A stretch of 64,000 nucleotides of DNA, from contig NZ_LR824569.1 of NCBI RefSeq assembly GCF_903969135.1, positions 1,798,001 through 1,862,000 on the forward strand, read 5' to 3'. The position numbers were made by a program, and so were the translations under genes. Shown here one piece after another: positions 45,265 to 54,146 of this stretch. The DNA is from Chryseobacterium sp. JV274 (lineage in GTDB: Bacteria; Bacteroidota; Bacteroidia; Flavobacteriales; Weeksellaceae). The stretch's first letter is position 1. Each line of letters opens with the position of its first letter. The notes under the pieces are model-generated. The model saw only the letters and a list, made by a program, of their open reading frames with translations. It was not told the origin of the DNA and searched no databases.

Positions 45265-47181
45265 ATGATTTTAGATTCAAAAATACCACAAGGCCCATTA
45301 GAACATAAATGGGATAATTATAAAAAGAAAGCAAAACTCGTTAACCCTGCCAACCGCAAAAAACTGGATGTCATTGTAGTAGGAACAGGACTGGCAGGAA
45401 GTTCCATTGCTGCTTCTTTGGGAGAAATGGGATATAATGTTAAATCATTCTGTTTCCAGGACAGCCCGAGAAGAGCACACTCTGTGGCAGCCCAGGGAGG
45501 TGTGAATGCTGCAAAAAATTATAAAAACGATGGTGACAGTATCTACCGGATGTTTGTAGACACACTGAAAGGAGGCGACTTCAGAGCCCGTGAAGCGAAT
45601 GTATACCGTATGGCAGAGTGCTCTCTGAACCTCATCGATCAGGCCGTAGCTCAAGGTGTACCTTTCGGACGTGAATATGGGGGATATCTGAATAACCGTT
45701 CCTTCGGAGGGGTTCAGGTAAGCCGTACTTTTTATGCGAGAGGACAAACAGGGCAACAGCTTCTTCTGGGAGCTTATCAGGCTTTGATGAGACAGGTTGG
45801 AAAAGGTTCTGTACAATTGTTTTCAAGACATGAAATGCTTGATCTGGTCACTGTTGATGGGAAAGCCAGAGGAATTATCGTAAGGAATTTAGACACCGGA
45901 GACATTGAAAGACATGCAGCCCATGCTGTAGTATTGGCAACGGGAGGGTATGGTAAAATCTATTACCTGTCTACCCTTGCCATGGGATGCAATGGCTCTG
46001 CGATCTGGAGAGCCCACAAAAAGGGAGCTTTAATGGCTTCTCCAAGCTGGATTCAGGTGCATCCTACTTCTCTTCCACAATCCGGAGATTATCAGTCTAA
46101 ACTGACCTTAATGTCTGAATCATTACGTAATGACGGTCGTATCTGGGTCCCATTGAAAGAAGGTGAAAACAGACCTCCGAATAATATTCCCGAAAATGAA
46201 AGAGATTATTACCTGGAAAGAAGATATCCGGCTTTCGGAAATCTTGCTCCGAGAGATATTTCTTCCCGTGCAGCAAAAGAAAGAATTGATGCAGGTTTTG
46301 GAATCGGGCCTTTGAAAAATGCAGTGTATCTCGATTTTTCAAAAGCAATACAGGAACAGGGGAAAGATAAGATCAGTGAAAAATATGGAAACTTATTCGA
46401 TATGTATCTGAAAATAACAGGTTATGATGCGTATAAAGAACCTATGATGATCTCTCCGTCTGCACACTTTTCAATGGGTGGACTTTGGATAGATTACGAG
46501 CTGATGACTACTATTCCGGGATTGTTTGCCCTAGGTGAAGCTAATTTTGCGGATCACGGAGCCAACAGATTGGGAGCCAATTCTCTTTTACAAGCTTCTG
46601 TAGACGGTTATTTCATTGCTCCTTACACCATTGCGAACTATTTGGCAGATGAAATTCATACCGGAAAAATTTCACCGAACACTCCTGAATTTGAACAGGC
46701 AGAAAATGCCGTTAAAGAGCAGATTCGTGATTTTATCAGTATTAAAGGAACTAAAACCGTTGATTATTTCCACAAAACATTAGGAAAACTCCTGTATGAT
46801 TATTGCGGACTGGCCAGAAATGAAGAAGGTCTGAAATATGCCATTCAGGAAATCAGAAAACTGAAAGAGGAATTTTATAAGGATGTAAGGGTTTCCGGGC
46901 AGGGAGATAAAATGAATACCGAACTGGAAAAAGCAGGCCGCGTTGCCGATTATTTTGAAATCGGAGAACTGATGTGCTATGATGCCTTAACCCGTAACGA
47001 ATCGTGCGGAGCGCATTTCCGGGAAGAATTCCAGACTCCGGACGGGGAAGCGATGAGAAATGATGCGGAATACCAGTTTATCTCCGCATGGGCGTGGACA
47101 GGTGAAAATGGAGAACCTGAACTGATTAAAGAGCCTTTAACCTTTGAAGAAATTCAGCCAACGGTAAGAAGTTACAAATAA
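45265..47181 (+). CDS. sdhA: Succinate dehydrogenase/fumarate reductase flavoprotein subunit
   Basis: A 638-residue FAD subunit. [19 protein letters not shown] (about residues 35-53) binds FAD; the His in [13 protein letters not shown] carries the covalent flavin. The dicarboxylate site includes [13 protein letters not shown] near 430. It interconverts succinate and fumarate. The frame opens 34 codons upstream inside sdhC, but ATG 45265 gives the family N-terminus. Direction (oxidation or reduction) depends on quinone and growth, not visible here. Confidence 0.95.
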   Translation: MILDSKIPQGPLEHKWDNYKKKAKLVNPANRKKLDVIVVGTGLAGSSIAASLGEMGYNVKSFCFQDSPRRAHSVAAQGGVNAAKNYKNDGDSIYRMFVDTLKGGDFRAREANVYRMAECSLNLIDQAVAQGVPFGREYGGYLNNRSFGGVQVSRTFYARGQTGQQLLLGAYQALMRQVGKGSVQLFSRHEMLDLVTVDGKARGIIVRNLDTGDIERHAAHAVVLATGGYGKIYYLSTLAMGCNGSAIWRAHKKGALMASPSWIQVHPTSLPQSGDYQSKLTLMSESLRNDGRIWVPLKEGENRPPNNIPENERDYYLERRYPAFGNLAPRDISSRAAKERIDAGFGIGPLKNAVYLDFSKAIQEQGKDKISEKYGNLFDMYLKITGYDAYKEPMMISPSAHFSMGGLWIDYELMTTIPGLFALGEANFADHGANRLGANSLLQASVDGYFIAPYTIANYLADEIHTGKISPNTPEFEQAENAVKEQIRDFISIKGTKTVDYFHKTLGKLLYDYCGLARNEEGLKYAIQEIRKLKEEFYKDVRVSGQGDKMNTELEKAGRVADYFEIGELMCYDALTRNESCGAHFREEFQTPDGEAMRNDAEYQFISAWAWTGENGEPELIKEPLTFEEIQPTVRSYK

Positions 47182-47193
47182 AAACAGAAAATT

Positions 47194-47946
47194 ATGGATT
47201 TACATCTTAAGATATGGAGACAGAAAGACAGAAAAAGTGATGGAAAACTGGTGGGCTACGACCTGAAAGGATTGAACTCCCATATGTCTTTCTTAGAAAT
47301 GCTGGATACCTTAAACGAAAAACTGATCATTGAAGGTGATGAGCCTGTAGAATTTGATCACGACTGCCGTGAAGGAATCTGTGGACAATGTGGAATGATG
47401 ATTAACGGTATTGCCCATGGTCCTCTGAAAAATACAACCACCTGCCAGCTTCATTTACGGTCTTTTAAAGATGGGGAAACGATTCTGATAGAACCTTTCC
47501 GTGCTGAAGCTTTTCCGGTGAAGAAAGATTTAAAAGTAGACCGTTCTGCTTTCGATAGAATTATATCTTCAGGAGGTTTTGTGTCTGTAAACACAGGCCA
47601 GGCTCCTGACGCTACAGCCATTCCGGTGACTCACCAGACTGCTGAAGAAGCTTTTGATTCCGCAGCCTGTATCGGATGTGGGGCTTGTGTGGCTACGTGT
47701 AAAAACGGAAGTGCAGCATTATTTACCTCTGCAAAAATCACCCATATGGCCCTTCTTCCTCAAGGGAAGGAAGAACGCAGTAAAAGGGTTCTGGATATGG
47801 TGGCTCAGATGGACACCGAATTATTCGGGCACTGTTCCAATACAGAAGCCTGCGAAGTGGAATGTCCACAAGGAATTTCCGTACTCAATATCGCCAGAAT
47901 GAATTTTGAGTATAGCAGAGCTTTATTTTTCAGGAAAAAAGCTTAG
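47194..47946 (+). CDS. sdhB: Succinate dehydrogenase/fumarate reductase iron-sulfur subunit
   Basis: A 250-residue protein with three cluster sites: [2Fe-2S] in CREGICGQCGMMING (about 58-72) plus a later Cys, and the ferredoxin-type part CIGCGACVATC near 156-166 and CSNTEACEVECP near 210-221. It passes electrons from FAD to the membrane subunit. It ends the operon before the hairpin at 47984. Confidence 0.95.
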   Translation: MDLHLKIWRQKDRKSDGKLVGYDLKGLNSHMSFLEMLDTLNEKLIIEGDEPVEFDHDCREGICGQCGMMINGIAHGPLKNTTTCQLHLRSFKDGETILIEPFRAEAFPVKKDLKVDRSAFDRIISSGGFVSVNTGQAPDATAIPVTHQTAEEAFDSAACIGCGACVATCKNGSAALFTSAKITHMALLPQGKEERSKRVLDMVAQMDTELFGHCSNTEACEVECPQGISVLNIARMNFEYSRALFFRKKA

Positions 47947-47983
47947 ATCAATAAAAGAAGAACGCTAAAAATGATAATGTTTG

Positions 47984-48024
47984 AAAGGGTAAATCTGCAA
48001 TGCAGGTTTGCTCTTTCTTTTTAT
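47984..48024 (+). terminator. Terminator after sdhB
   Basis: AAAGGGTAAATCTGCA pairs with TGCAGGTTTGCTCTTT (a few G-T wobbles), followed by CTTTTT. It separates sdhB from the convergent cyclase gene. Confidence 0.6.
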
Positions 48025-48027
48025 GAT

Positions 48028-48807
48028 TTACTTCTGCTCATTCATTATGGCCACAACCCTTGCCGGAGCTGCAGAACCGCCTACAATCTTTAATGGAAAT
48101 ACACAGATTTTAAATCCGGACGGAGGTAATGCACTGAGATTCGTAAGCTGCTCGATGTGTAAATATTCTTTTTCAATTCCTACACGGTGTCCTTCCCAAA
48201 AGAATTCAGGATCATTGAGTTCTTTGGCTTTTTTAGCCATATATCTTAAAGGAAGATCCCAGCCCCATTGATCAATTCCCATTACTTTTACGCCCTGGTC
48301 AATCAGCCACTCTGTAGCTTCTTTGCTCATTCCTGTACCTTTTTCTACAAAATCTGAAGTTCCCATCATCTTATCTCGGTCAGTTCTGATCAGTACAATA
48401 TTTCCTTCCTGTATCATGATTCCATTTTTGTCAAGGTCTTTTTTGAGATCATCTACGGTGATAGCCACAAAATCTTCTTTATGAGTACAGTCAATCACAA
48501 TTCCATCCCCATAACACCATTCCAGAGGAATCTGATCTATGGTTTTTGCCGGTTTACCTTCTACTACTGGACCATAATGCCATGGAGCATCAATATGAGT
48601 GGTGGCATGAAGTCCCATATTTTTAATCGTGTCATCTGCCCAGCCCGTCCAGTTTTTAGGAAAAAGTCTTGAGGGCAGTCTTAACGCCAGACGAATCAGC
48701 CAATGTGATTTTCTGTGTGCTTTATGTTTGATTTTCACCCTCATGAACCATGGGTCTCCTGCATTATATTGAATGGGTTTTGTCAGATCAACAATTGTCG
48801 TTTTCAT
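48028..48807 (-). CDS. Cyclase family protein (kynurenine-formamidase-like)
   Basis: A 259-residue metal hydrolase of the cyclase family. HATTHIDAPWHYGP near residues 73-86 matches the metal motif HxGTHxDxPxH, with Ala in place of the first Gly. MGIDQWGWDLP near 175 and FWEGHRVGIEKEYLHIEQL near 202-220 are typical of the family. Relatives open N-formylkynurenine or related lactones and amides. The substrate is not determinable. It stands alone, convergent with the sdh operon. Confidence 0.85.
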   Translation of the reverse strand: MKTTIVDLTKPIQYNAGDPWFMRVKIKHKAHRKSHWLIRLALRLPSRLFPKNWTGWADDTIKNMGLHATTHIDAPWHYGPVVEGKPAKTIDQIPLEWCYGDGIVIDCTHKEDFVAITVDDLKKDLDKNGIMIQEGNIVLIRTDRDKMMGTSDFVEKGTGMSKEATEWLIDQGVKVMGIDQWGWDLPLRYMAKKAKELNDPEFFWEGHRVGIEKEYLHIEQLTNLSALPPSGFKICVFPLKIVGGSAAPARVVAIMNEQK

Positions 48808-48897
48808 ATGATTTAGCTAATAAAACAAAGATAGCGAATATGATAAAAAGAAGAATAAATGGAATATTTGTTTGAGTTAAGAATCTGATCAGTACAT

Positions 48898-48927
48898 AAA
48901 AAAGATCAGCTAATTACTGATCTTTTT
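48898..48927 (-). terminator. Terminator overlapping the GLPGLI gene end
   Basis: On the minus strand AAAAAGATCAG and CTGATCTTTTTT pair around a 7-base loop followed by T. The first arm overlaps the last codons and the stop. Confidence 0.65.
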
Positions 48928-49771
48928 CTAATTCTATTGGGTTTTCATATTTTTTATTTTCTTCTCGTTCTTTTTCTCTCTGTCTTACCATTTCCTGACC
49001 TTTTATTATTGTCGTTCCATAACTTGCAAGTACAGCAGCAGAATTTGCTTCTGCATTTCTTAATGCTTGTTTTAATTTTTGTTGTGTTGTTTCTATAGCT
49101 TCAGTATATCTGTTTTTCTTGATGGTAACTAACTTTCCTTTTAATTTAGATGCAGGTATAGATTTTACCAGTTCAAAATCAAAATCTCCTTTATCATCTG
49201 TTATTTTGACAATTAATCCTGGTAATCCACTAAATTTATATGGACCATAAGGCAATGGAATTTCAGGAGAATACCATGCTATCCAGTTTCTTCCTTTAAA
49301 GGTAACTTCTGCTTTTTTGCAATTAATTGTATTGATCACTTTAGACTCATTAATAAGTTTCCAATTCTTTATTATTGGTTCTTTATAAGTAAGTAAAGAC
49401 ATTCCAACTAATCTAAAATATTGTATATTTTCATTAGATTGAATTATGGTAAAAGATAAACCTGTTTTTGGAATCACTGTTCCTTTTTTCCAACCAAGAG
49501 TGATACTACCATCAGCATTCTTTGTTGCTGTTCCTGAAGCCGTCATTACAGAATCACACTTAAGTGATATATTACTTGCGAAAAATGCACGGTTATTCCC
49601 TATCTGTAATAAAAATTGTTCCTCATGTTTATAATCAGTTCGTGAATCGAATTTAGCTTTTAATTGGTAAGTAAATTCACCATGAAGAGTATCCTGTCTG
49701 TATGATTGTGCATAAGATAAAACACTATAAAATAAAATGAATATTTGTATTAGTTTTTTATGGTAATGCAT
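48914..49771 (-). CDS. GLPGLI family secreted protein
   Basis: A 285-residue protein with signal peptide (residues 1-21, ending VLSYAQ). The family motif KFSGLPGLIVKI is near residues 182-193, preceded by WIAWYSPEIPLPYGPYK. The long C-terminal part (about 225-285) is charged and rich in Glu, Asn and Lys. GLPGLI proteins are specific to Bacteroidetes, often multicopy, and of unknown function; several lie near ribosomal-peptide clusters. Here a double-glycine peptide gene lies 72 bases upstream on the same strand. Confidence 0.9.
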   Translation of the reverse strand: MHYHKKLIQIFILFYSVLSYAQSYRQDTLHGEFTYQLKAKFDSRTDYKHEEQFLLQIGNNRAFFASNISLKCDSVMTASGTATKNADGSITLGWKKGTVIPKTGLSFTIIQSNENIQYFRLVGMSLLTYKEPIIKNWKLINESKVINTINCKKAEVTFKGRNWIAWYSPEIPLPYGPYKFSGLPGLIVKITDDKGDFDFELVKSIPASKLKGKLVTIKKNRYTEAIETTQQKLKQALRNAEANSAAVLASYGTTIIKGQEMVRQREKEREENKKYENPIELEKDQ

Positions 49772-49791
49772 AAGAGATATTTTTCATTATA

Positions 49792-49829
49792 AAATTGCAC
49801 TTATAGTCTTAATTTTCACTATAAGTGCA
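49792..49829 (-). terminator. Terminator after the double-glycine peptide gene
   Basis: TGCACTTATAGT and ACTATAAGTGCA form a perfect 12-base-pair stem; on the minus strand it is followed by ATTTTATAAT. It would limit readthrough into the GLPGLI gene. Confidence 0.65.
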
Positions 49830-49843
49830 TTAATTTAAGCTAA

Positions 49844-50047
49844 TTAGGCTAGATTATTACTAGGACCATAGTGAGAAGCCGACTTACAATAATTTGCTTC
49901 AAGAGCTTCAACCCACGCATTTGCTTGCTCTGCTGTCCAATCTTGAGTAGTTGTAGCTTGTACACCGCAAGAAGTTTCAGCATACCAAACTTGACCTCCT
50001 TTTACAGATTTAAGGTTTTCACGAGTCATTTTTTTTAATTTTTTCAT
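49844..50047 (-). CDS. Bacteriocin-like peptide with double-glycine leader
   Basis: A 67-residue peptide. The leader MKKLKKMTRENLKSVKGG resembles that of the peptide at 33854 and ends in Gly-Gly. The core is different: only two cysteines (SCGV, NYCKS) and a helix-like EQANAWVEALEANY. It is preceded by a -7 box (50071-50078) and followed by a hairpin, then the GLPGLI gene. Export by a bacteriocin-type ABC transporter is expected from the leader; no such gene is in the window. Confidence 0.8.
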   Translation of the reverse strand: MKKLKKMTRENLKSVKGGQVWYAETSCGVQATTTQDWTAEQANAWVEALEANYCKSASHYGPSNNLA

Positions 50048-50070
50048 AAAATATGTTTTTAATCAGGTCT

Positions 50071-50078
50071 CAAATATA
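50071..50078 (-). promoter_or_regulatory. -7 box of the double-glycine peptide gene
   Basis: The minus strand reads TATATTTG 23 bases before the ATG. The rest of the 318-base gap (50048-50365) is AT-rich and I see no gene or clear repeat in it. Confidence 0.45.
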
Positions 50079-50365
50079 TACAACTAACTCATATCTATAG
50101 GATATTTTTTATTATGTTAAGCAGTTGTTTATCTGATAAAAACATATTTTTCACTTAAAAAATTTTCGTATAAAATTGAATTGATTTTATCATATTTCCT
50201 ACACAAAAAGTATTCATTAAAAAAATGCTTTTTATTATTCTTGATTATGTTAAATAATTAATTTCAAACAGAAATTTTCACATATAAAGTCTAAAGGTTG
50301 TTTAATTATTTTGACGCATTACCATCAAATTTAGCATTTTACCCTTTTGCTTTTTTGCCTTTTCC

Positions 50366-51328
50366 TTAAAACCCTTTAGGAATCATAATCTTCTTCGGAT
50401 CATTCTCATCATACATGATTTCAATAGTTCCGGATTTAGGAACAGAAGAGAGGTTCAAAAGACTGACAATTTTCTTGTAAACAGTAATATGTTCTGTTCC
50501 TCTGAAATCTTTAAAGCTCACCTGAAACATAATCTGCGGCTGATCATTGACAAGAAGACCTGTCTGGCTTACACTGATAATATTGGCTTCAGCATTTCTT
50601 CCTGAAAAGAGGATTCGTTCTTCTTTTTTATTTTTAAACAGCCTGCTGATGAGTAACTGAAAAACCAAAATATAAATAAGAGTCATTACTCCACTGAAAA
50701 CAATCGGATGCATGAAGGTCAGAAATCTCCAGCCAAAATCAAAGGATTCCCGCATATAAAAGTAATAGTAAAGTCCGGTTATGTAAACAATCATCAATAC
50801 AGCAAACACAATTCTTAAAACGATTCCTGAGGTATTGAAACCGACTTTCTGATCACTTAAAATAAAGTAAGGTTCCTTTGAAACATTGGGATTTAACAGT
50901 ACTTTCACCTTATTTCCGACATCAAACCTTTTTTCCTGTGGTTTGGAGTCGTGAAACATCATTTCATGTTCAATTCCTGTATTTCTGAGATTCGGAAATG
51001 AAAGTACAACCTGAATCATATTCATATTGGTTTTCGGAATATACTTCAGGAGTTTATAGTTCATGATTTTTGCTTCTCTTGGAATTCCGTTCCGCAGTAT
51101 GGATTGAATCATATTCTTCTCTTTAAAGGTTTTTATAAAAAGTATATTGATAAAGAAAAGAATCACATACAACCATATAAGCAAAGAAAAACCGAGATAC
51201 CCATAGCTCACAGCTAATGAATTTCTCGGTTCTGTTGCAAGTTCCTCACCCATCATATAGATGAAAATGGGAAAAGGAGCACTGAAAAAAAAGAAAAAAG
51301 CCCCCCAGAAAATGATCAAAAATTTCAT
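50366..51328 (-). CDS. DUF3592-like membrane protein
   Basis: A 320-residue protein with four transmembrane segments, near residues 3-25, 45-68, 170-190 and 203-225. Between and after them lie two soluble beta-rich parts that resemble each other (REAKIMNYKLLKY, NMIQVVLSFPNLRN, VKVLLNPNVSKEPYF; then AEANIISVSQTG, IMFQVSFKDFRG, IEIMYDENDPKKIMIP). This is the pattern of DUF3592-type proteins, here as an internal duplication. Function unknown. Confidence 0.75.
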   Translation of the reverse strand: MKFLIIFWGAFFFFFSAPFPIFIYMMGEELATEPRNSLAVSYGYLGFSLLIWLYVILFFINILFIKTFKEKNMIQSILRNGIPREAKIMNYKLLKYIPKTNMNMIQVVLSFPNLRNTGIEHEMMFHDSKPQEKRFDVGNKVKVLLNPNVSKEPYFILSDQKVGFNTSGIVLRIVFAVLMIVYITGLYYYFYMRESFDFGWRFLTFMHPIVFSGVMTLIYILVFQLLISRLFKNKKEERILFSGRNAEANIISVSQTGLLVNDQPQIMFQVSFKDFRGTEHITVYKKIVSLLNLSSVPKSGTIEIMYDENDPKKIMIPKGF

Positions 51329-51388
51329 AACGTTTATTTTGTGTGGTGAGATAAAGTTATGATTTCTTATTGAACGGGAGATATCTTT

Positions 51389-52402
51389 TTACACCTCTTT
51401 TTCGAAATAAAGTCTGTAGTATTTTCCTTTATCATCTTCTCCGGTTTCAATTTTCTGTCTGTCTCCGTGGATGTAGATGTGGAAATTTTTATCCAGTTTA
51501 ATGATACTTTTAAAATGTCTCTGAGTCTTTTTTACCGCAGCTTCACTGATCGGGAATTCTTCAGCAATGTTCACCTGCATTTCCTGTTCGTAATCTGTTT
51601 TAAAGTTGACAAAACTTTCAATCACGTGTTCATCTCCCAATACTTCACTGGCAAAATCATCTAACTTAAATTCTTCTTTTTCTTTGAAGAAATTGATAGA
51701 CTTATTAAGGAAGTCCGCCTGGTCTGCTTTGGAAACTTCAAATTCCTGAGGCAGCTGTTTTGTGATATAATCTTTATAGACCATCAAAGCCTCCTGCGTG
51801 TGAAAATATTCATCATCACGCTGTTTTACCTTCAGGAAATCTTCGAACCAATAGTACATATCTCCGTTTTTGTTGTTGTCAACTACAGAAAGTACATATC
51901 CGGTTTCTTTATCATTGTTGTAGATCAAAGCGGCTTTATCAATTTTAGATAAACCAATTCCCTGATCTTTTTCAATATCAAAAGTTTCTTCTGAAGGGTT
52001 GATTTTCAGGAAAGATTCTCTCTTCTCTGTTTTGAAGATCCCGATCTTGTCTACTTTATCAGGACGGTCACTTTCATCTTCAAAAAGTACGATAAAAAGT
52101 TCTCCACTCTGAACTCTTGGGTTTTCGGCAGCATCAAAAAGGTGTTTTGCAATATTCTCCGACTCCCAGATGAACTTGGATTTATCCTCAAAAATTTCAG
52201 ATACGGCACTGTAAACCGGATTATTCACCAGGTAGGTGTCACTGTAAAAATGAAAAGTTTCTTCTGATTTAAAGGAACCTAAAAAGTAATCTTCAAGCAT
52301 TTCTGCCATTCCTTCTTCCAGCTTCAATTCTTCCTGGGAAAGCGTCAGGGAATCTCCATTGATCTTATTTCCTACTCTGTGTACTATTATTTTTGAAAAC
52401 AT
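51389..52402 (-). CDS. Nucleoid-associated protein (NdpA/YejK-like)
   Basis: A 337-residue protein of the NdpA/37-kDa nucleoid-associated family: start SKIIVHRVGNKINGDSL, EDYFLGSF near 43, and FVVLF-like SGELFIVLFEDE near 110. In Bacteroidetes this family occurs as a single cytoplasmic gene. The frame opens 11 codons upstream, but ATG 52402 matches the family start. DNA binding is known for E. coli YejK; it is not tested in this group. Confidence 0.85.
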   Translation of the reverse strand: MFSKIIVHRVGNKINGDSLTLSQEELKLEEGMAEMLEDYFLGSFKSEETFHFYSDTYLVNNPVYSAVSEIFEDKSKFIWESENIAKHLFDAAENPRVQSGELFIVLFEDESDRPDKVDKIGIFKTEKRESFLKINPSEETFDIEKDQGIGLSKIDKAALIYNNDKETGYVLSVVDNNKNGDMYYWFEDFLKVKQRDDEYFHTQEALMVYKDYITKQLPQEFEVSKADQADFLNKSINFFKEKEEFKLDDFASEVLGDEHVIESFVNFKTDYEQEMQVNIAEEFPISEAAVKKTQRHFKSIIKLDKNFHIYIHGDRQKIETGEDDKGKYYRLYFEKEV

Positions 52403-52500
52403 TTTTCTGAATATTTGGACTGCAAAGATATTCATTCTTATTCTTTCTGCGAAACCTAAAAATTTTCATTTTATTCTGGGTGAAATTTTATCCCACTGTA

Positions 52501-52581
52501 TCATTCTGAATGAAATGAAATGTAGTGAAGAATCCCATAAACCTGAATATCAATTAGATTATTCATTCGTCAGAATGACAA
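52501..52581. repeat. REP-like inverted repeat remnant
   Basis: TCATTCTGAATGAAATGA (52501-52518), with a GTAGTGAAGAATC extension, faces TTCATTCGTCAGAATGACA (52562-52580). The ends are inverted and imperfect. It occupies part of the 418-base gap 52403-52820; I see no gene in the rest. Confidence 0.5.
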
Positions 52582-52820
52582 CAGCTAAACCATTTGGCCT
52601 TTGAAACAGTCCCAATTCTCAGTCGTTCGTTTGTAATAGGCTTGATAATAGAAGTTTTTGGCTTTCATTTTTCCAAATTGATAAAACCCTTATCATTTTG
52701 ACATGCTTTTTTGTTTTAAAAATTCAGCAACAAATACATAATTGTTTAAATATCAAATATTTAAATAAAACATATTTCTAACGGAATACCATTGGCATCA
52801 TGATTTGAAAACATAGAAAA

Positions 52821-52985
52821 ATGGACTTAAAGACATTAAACAGACTCGATAAGCTGAGAAGATTAAAAAGCAGAGGACCTGAAACTCCAAAATGGCTGAA
52901 GCCCTATCACCTGCTCTTTTTTGCTTTTTTAACCATTTTCATCTTTGGCGCCATCATCAGAATGCTGGAACAGAATCACCATTAA
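52821..52985 (+). CDS. Tiny membrane protein, first copy of the repeated cassette
   Basis: A 54-residue protein: a basic N-terminal half (MDLKTLNRLDKLRRLKSRG), then one transmembrane helix (HLLFFAFLTIFIFGAIIRML, residues 30-49) and NHH at the end. The inside-positive rule puts the N-terminus in the cytoplasm. It ends 11 bases before a ~120-residue helical protein gene. The same pair recurs at 53436-54014. I know no named family. Confidence 0.7.
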   Translation: MDLKTLNRLDKLRRLKSRGPETPKWLKPYHLLFFAFLTIFIFGAIIRMLEQNHH

Positions 52986-52996
52986 AATATAATATT

Positions 52997-53353
52997 ATGA
53001 ATTACCTACAAGCCGTAAAGGAAATCACCGACGTGGTTCCCGATTTCGAAAAAGAAGTGAAAGAAATTAAAATTCAAAACTCATACAGCATCATCCGCAC
53101 TTTCACGGAGCGCATTAAAAACATGATCCACCAGAATGACAGAAATCTGCTGTTCAGAAGTTTACAGAAAATGGACAAAATTTATACTGACGGAGATACC
53201 GTATTAAAAAATGCTATTGAGACCACTTTCATCTATTCTCTGGACAATTGTACCGCTTTCTGCAGTGAAGAATACAGAAAAGTGATTTTTAGTCACATTT
53301 CTGCCAACCTTCAGAAGGTATATTCAAGACAAATTTACAGTCATGGTATATAA
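52997..53353 (+). CDS. Helical protein of unknown function, first copy
   Basis: A 118-residue, predicted all-helical cytoplasmic protein starting MNYLQAVKEITDVVPDFEKE. Block LQKMDKIYTDGDTVLKNAIE (about 58-77) has a clear counterpart in the protein at 53619 (LKLMDSIYKNGDSYVRTMIE), so the two are paralogues. The frame is open further upstream, but that would overlap the tiny membrane protein; ATG 52997 was chosen. Probable Bacteroidetes-specific DUF family; function unknown. Confidence 0.78.
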   Translation: MNYLQAVKEITDVVPDFEKEVKEIKIQNSYSIIRTFTERIKNMIHQNDRNLLFRSLQKMDKIYTDGDTVLKNAIETTFIYSLDNCTAFCSEEYRKVIFSHISANLQKVYSRQIYSHGI

Positions 53354-53435
53354 AGGTTTTATTACATTTTTTATCTGTTTCATTACAAAGTGTTTAAATT
53401 AAACAAAATTAAAAATAACTCACAATCAATAGATT

Positions 53436-53567
53436 ATGAAAAATAAAATAAGAAGAATTTCAGACTGGAAAACCTGGAAATCTACGACTAGCAGACACAA
53501 TACAGAGATATTACTCACTCACATCGCTGTAATAGTATGTGTATTTATTTTTGCGGCCTGTCTTTAA
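53436..53567 (+). CDS. Tiny membrane protein, second copy of the repeated cassette
   Basis: A 43-residue protein: basic N-terminus (MKNKIRRISDWKTWKSTTSR), then a transmembrane helix (LLTHIAVIVCVFIFAACL) reaching the C-terminus. The same design as 52821-52985 with little sequence identity. It precedes the second helical gene by 51 bases. Confidence 0.62.
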   Translation: MKNKIRRISDWKTWKSTTSRHNTEILLTHIAVIVCVFIFAACL

Positions 53568-53618
53568 ATTTTGGTATACATTTCGCTGCAATATAAAGTG
53601 TTTGAAAAATTCTTAATT

Positions 53619-54014
53619 ATGATGAAAGTACAAATGCAAACTATTAATCAAAAAATAGCTGTTGAATACTTAAAATTTTTCTATCCGCCACTTCGCAAGG
53701 AAATCACACAATTGTCTGTTCAGGACAATTTCGCTGGAATCATGCAGGCTACCGTGAATTATCTGAAGAATCTTTTACAGGAATCTAAAATCAGCATTAT
53801 TGCCCATCACCTTAAACTGATGGACTCAATCTATAAAAACGGGGATTCTTATGTAAGAACCATGATTGAAAATCTGTTTGTAAGATCTTTTGAAAGCTTC
53901 AAAAAACACGCAAAGATTCAACATTGGAAACTCCTTTATCAATATATGCCTGTAAGCTTCCAGATCATTTATAATGAGCAGCAGAAGCAGGATATGATAT
54001 ATTTTGGAAAATAA
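53619..54014 (+). CDS. Helical protein of unknown function, second copy
   Basis: A 131-residue paralogue of the protein at 52997. The shared block LKLMDSIYKNGDSYVRTMIE lies near residues 65-84, and the C-terminal half is aromatic and basic (HWKLLYQYMPVSFQIIYNEQ). ATG 53619 was chosen from three nearby Met codons (also 53622, 53634). All-helical and cytoplasmic by composition. No function can be assigned. Confidence 0.75.
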   Translation: MMKVQMQTINQKIAVEYLKFFYPPLRKEITQLSVQDNFAGIMQATVNYLKNLLQESKISIIAHHLKLMDSIYKNGDSYVRTMIENLFVRSFESFKKHAKIQHWKLLYQYMPVSFQIIYNEQQKQDMIYFGK

Positions 54015-54125
54015 CATGTAAAACAAAGAGCAAAAAGGCAGATAAGTGAATTCTCCTTTTTGCTTTTTTGTTCTGTTACTGACAAATCACACCCTTTCCT
54101 ATTTCACCAATACGTGCAAAACCCT

Positions 54126-54133
54126 TACTTTTG
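54126..54133 (+). promoter_or_regulatory. -7 box upstream of the 200-residue lipoprotein gene
   Basis: TACTTTTG fits TAnnTTTG and ends 13 bases before the ATG at 54147, giving a very short leader. This also supports the chosen start over codons upstream. Confidence 0.45.
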
Positions 54134-54146
54134 CAAAAAAATAACG

